Source of the DNA: Candidatus Dojkabacteria bacterium
Lineage (GTDB): Bacteria; Patescibacteriota; Dojkabacteria; GCA-002793355
NCBI GenBank assembly: GCA_027033525.1
Contig: JALVLD010000001.1
Span: 1 to 6,527, forward strand
Direction of reading: 5' to 3'
DNA length: 6,527 nt
Shown here: one piece after another, positions 5,297-6,527 of the stretch
Position numbering within the stretch: the first letter of the stretch is position 1
Layout: the number at the start of each line of letters is the position of its first letter
The notes under the pieces: model-generated
Databases searched by the model: none
What the model saw: the letters and a program-made list of their open reading frames with translations, nothing else
What the model was told of the DNA's origin: nothing
Program-made: the position numbers and the translations under genes

Positions 5297-6319
5297 ATGA
5301 AAAAAAGGATTTTTTTGTTTTTTTTGATTTCAATGTTTATTGTTGGAATCGGTTATTCGCAAAGCATCACAGTGACAAGTCCATACTCAGGGAATGTCTG
5401 GTATAAGGGAAACACCTATACAATCACTTGGACAAAGAGTGGAAGCATGGATTCCAATGTGAAGATCACATTGTATAAACCAGATTTAGTAACACTACAG
5501 ACAATAATAATCAGACCGACTGAAAATGATGGAACTTATGATTGGCATATTCCTGATTCGATTCCAGCAGGTAGGTATGTAGTAAGAGTGAAAACAATGG
5601 ACAACACTGTTTATGATAATAGTGAAGAGTTTAACATAGAAGAAGCCTCTGCCATAGGGCATGCCTTTACTGTGACAAGCCCGAAAGCCGGAGATGTTCT
5701 ACTTAGAAGCAGAACGCCTAAGACTATAACCTGGCAAGATAATGGAAGTCACTGTGATATAGTTTCTTTATATCTTGTTAAGTACAGGAGTCTTGAAAAT
5801 AGACCATTAACTCCTCCTTCTTTTATTAGGAATACAGGAGTGTATAATTCATGGCGTATTTATCCAAGTGACGAAGGGGGAAAATATTTTATAAAAATAG
5901 TGTCTGGATGTGATGATGGAGTTTATGGAAAAAGTGGGGTTTTTTCAATACTAAAAAAGAGTAAAATTCAGGTTACTAAAAGAAAAGATAAAGCAAGGGA
6001 TTTTGCCTTGATTGCTTCCCCAATGTTTTTTAAAGATAATTTTTTGGTTGTAAGAATGAAGAATTATTACAGTGATTTTGAAGGTAACTTAAAATTCAGA
6101 ATCATAATTTACCAATCTGGGGATTTTGTAGGGAAGAGAGATATAGTTAAGCATATAAGAATTAAAGCCAATGAAATTAAAGAAATCAGATTTCATTCAA
6201 ATCCTTCAATTTGCGGAAAAGATGTGACTGTTATAATTGACCCTGACAATGAAGTGAAAGAAACAGACCACCACAATAATAATCTTACGTCTCGTATTAG
6301 ATGTGGAGAAAAAAGATAG
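5297..6319 (+). CDS. Secreted protein with two Ig-like domains and a C-terminal CARDB-like domain
   Basis: The product has 340 residues. AAGGAGG at 5283-5289 lies 7 nt before ATG 5297. Residues 1-22 are the signal peptide (MKKRIFLFFL ... IGYSQ). Residues 23-115 form the family Ig-like domain, closest in sequence to the first domains of genes 1 and 3. Residues about 132-218 form a divergent Ig-like domain (FTVTSPKAGD ... GVYGKSGVFSI) carrying cysteines 153 and 205, which could pair. Residues about 235-335 are CARDB-like, ending IDPDNEVKETDHHNNN, the counterpart of VDPENKVHESREDNN in gene 1. There is no lipobox, anchor or C-terminal helix. It stands alone about 1.15 kb after the operon, with its own candidate promoters. 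The first-domain DNA differs from genes 1 and 3 at many sites, so it escaped their recent sequence exchange. An adhesive or matrix role is inferred. Confidence 0.9.
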   Translation: MKKRIFLFFLISMFIVGIGYSQSITVTSPYSGNVWYKGNTYTITWTKSGSMDSNVKITLYKPDLVTLQTIIIRPTENDGTYDWHIPDSIPAGRYVVRVKTMDNTVYDNSEEFNIEEASAIGHAFTVTSPKAGDVLLRSRTPKTITWQDNGSHCDIVSLYLVKYRSLENRPLTPPSFIRNTGVYNSWRIYPSDEGGKYFIKIVSGCDDGVYGKSGVFSILKKSKIQVTKRKDKARDFALIASPMFFKDNFLVVRMKNYYSDFEGNLKFRIIIYQSGDFVGKRDIVKHIRIKANEIKEIRFHSNPSICGKDVTVIIDPDNEVKETDHHNNNLTSRIRCGEKR

Positions 6320-6393
6320 TGTGAGGATAAGAGAATTAAGAAAAAGAGGAGAGATAGGAGAATAAAGTGTAGAAAAAAAAGAGAGGAGAAAAG
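6294..6393 (+). other. 100-nt C-free, purine-rich tract across the gene end
   Basis: The + strand has no C from 6294 to 6393. In 6321-6393, 65 of 73 bases are purines and the rest are T. It starts in the last codons of the gene and runs into the 3' region. If the TAG at 6317-6319 were read through, it would encode a strongly basic tail to TAA 6416-6418, but the CARDB-like domain already ends normally before the TAG. It might form unusual DNA structure or act on the transcript; no function is shown. Confidence 0.6.
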
Positions 6394-6492
6394 CTATAAT
6401 TCTCAAATTGGGAAGTAAGAGGATAATAGAATCTTTAGAATCACCAAAATAATATAAGAGGAGTGTAAAGATAGATTTCTGTTTTTAGGAGA

Positions 6493-6512
6493 TAAAATAT
6501 TGTAATATTTTA
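6493..6512. repeat. AT-only inverted repeat near the window end
   Basis: TAAAATATT (6493-6501) and AATATTTTA (6504-6512) are perfect 9-bp arms around a GT centre. It could be a binding site or part of a promoter for a gene beyond the window. An all-AT palindrome in AT-rich DNA can also arise by chance. I see no gene in 6320-6527. Confidence 0.3.
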
Positions 6513-6527
6513 GGTAATATTCCTTAT

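Noticed and set aside
6206..6406. Minus-strand 66-codon hydrophobic frame resembling a small membrane protein
   Set aside because: Its Ser/Phe/Leu-rich content follows from the purine-rich + strand tract and the antisense of the CARDB-like end; no ribosome site was seen.

Overview
This is an AT-rich window (about one third G+C by eye) from a bacterium, with every supported gene on the + strand. Strong AAGGAGG-type ribosome binding sites, Sec signal peptides ending in ...YSQ and apparent sigma-54 (-24/-12) promoter elements are present. They suggest a Gram-negative, probably uncultured lineage; the strong Shine-Dalgarno use argues against typical Bacteroidetes. I cannot name a phylum, although Aminicenantes-like or related candidate phyla would fit this protein style.

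Layout. 1-150 is the 3' end of a gene whose product looks like a PPC (bacterial pre-peptidase C-terminal)-like secreted protein, apparently shortened by a frameshift. 151-364 is a control region with a 9-bp-arm inverted repeat (TGT-N10-ACA core) and, 94 bp downstream, a near-consensus sigma-54 promoter. 365-4149 holds three closely spaced genes (gaps of 59 bp, then about 54 bp after the original end of gene 2), probably one operon. Gene 1 has four Kre9/KNH-type Ig-like domains plus a CARDB-like domain. Gene 2 has two Ig-like domains, the second cut by a TAG codon exactly where the conserved Trp is expected. Gene 3 has two Ig-like domains plus a DNRLRE/CBM96-like domain. 4150-5296 has no intact gene. 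It contains the relic of a fourth family member (signal peptide fused out of frame to a PPC-like domain) and then a second control region with the same arrangement of inverted repeat and sigma-54-like element. 5297-6319 is an intact gene with two Ig-like domains plus a CARDB-like domain. A 100-nt stretch without any C follows its end.

How the genes work together. All four genes and the relic begin with nearly the same signal peptide and, except the relic, the same first Ig-like domain, followed by different C-terminal modules. This looks like a family of exported, modular, probably adhesive or matrix proteins made by duplication and domain swapping. Long stretches of identical DNA between genes 1 and 3 point to recent gene conversion or duplication, and several members are decaying. 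None has a visible lipobox, sortase motif, C-terminal membrane helix or recognisable sorting domain, so how they stay at the cell (if they do) is unknown. The most interesting signal is the paired inverted repeat plus sigma-54 element, found twice with spacing differing by one DNA turn. It suggests that both transcription units answer to one enhancer-binding regulator.
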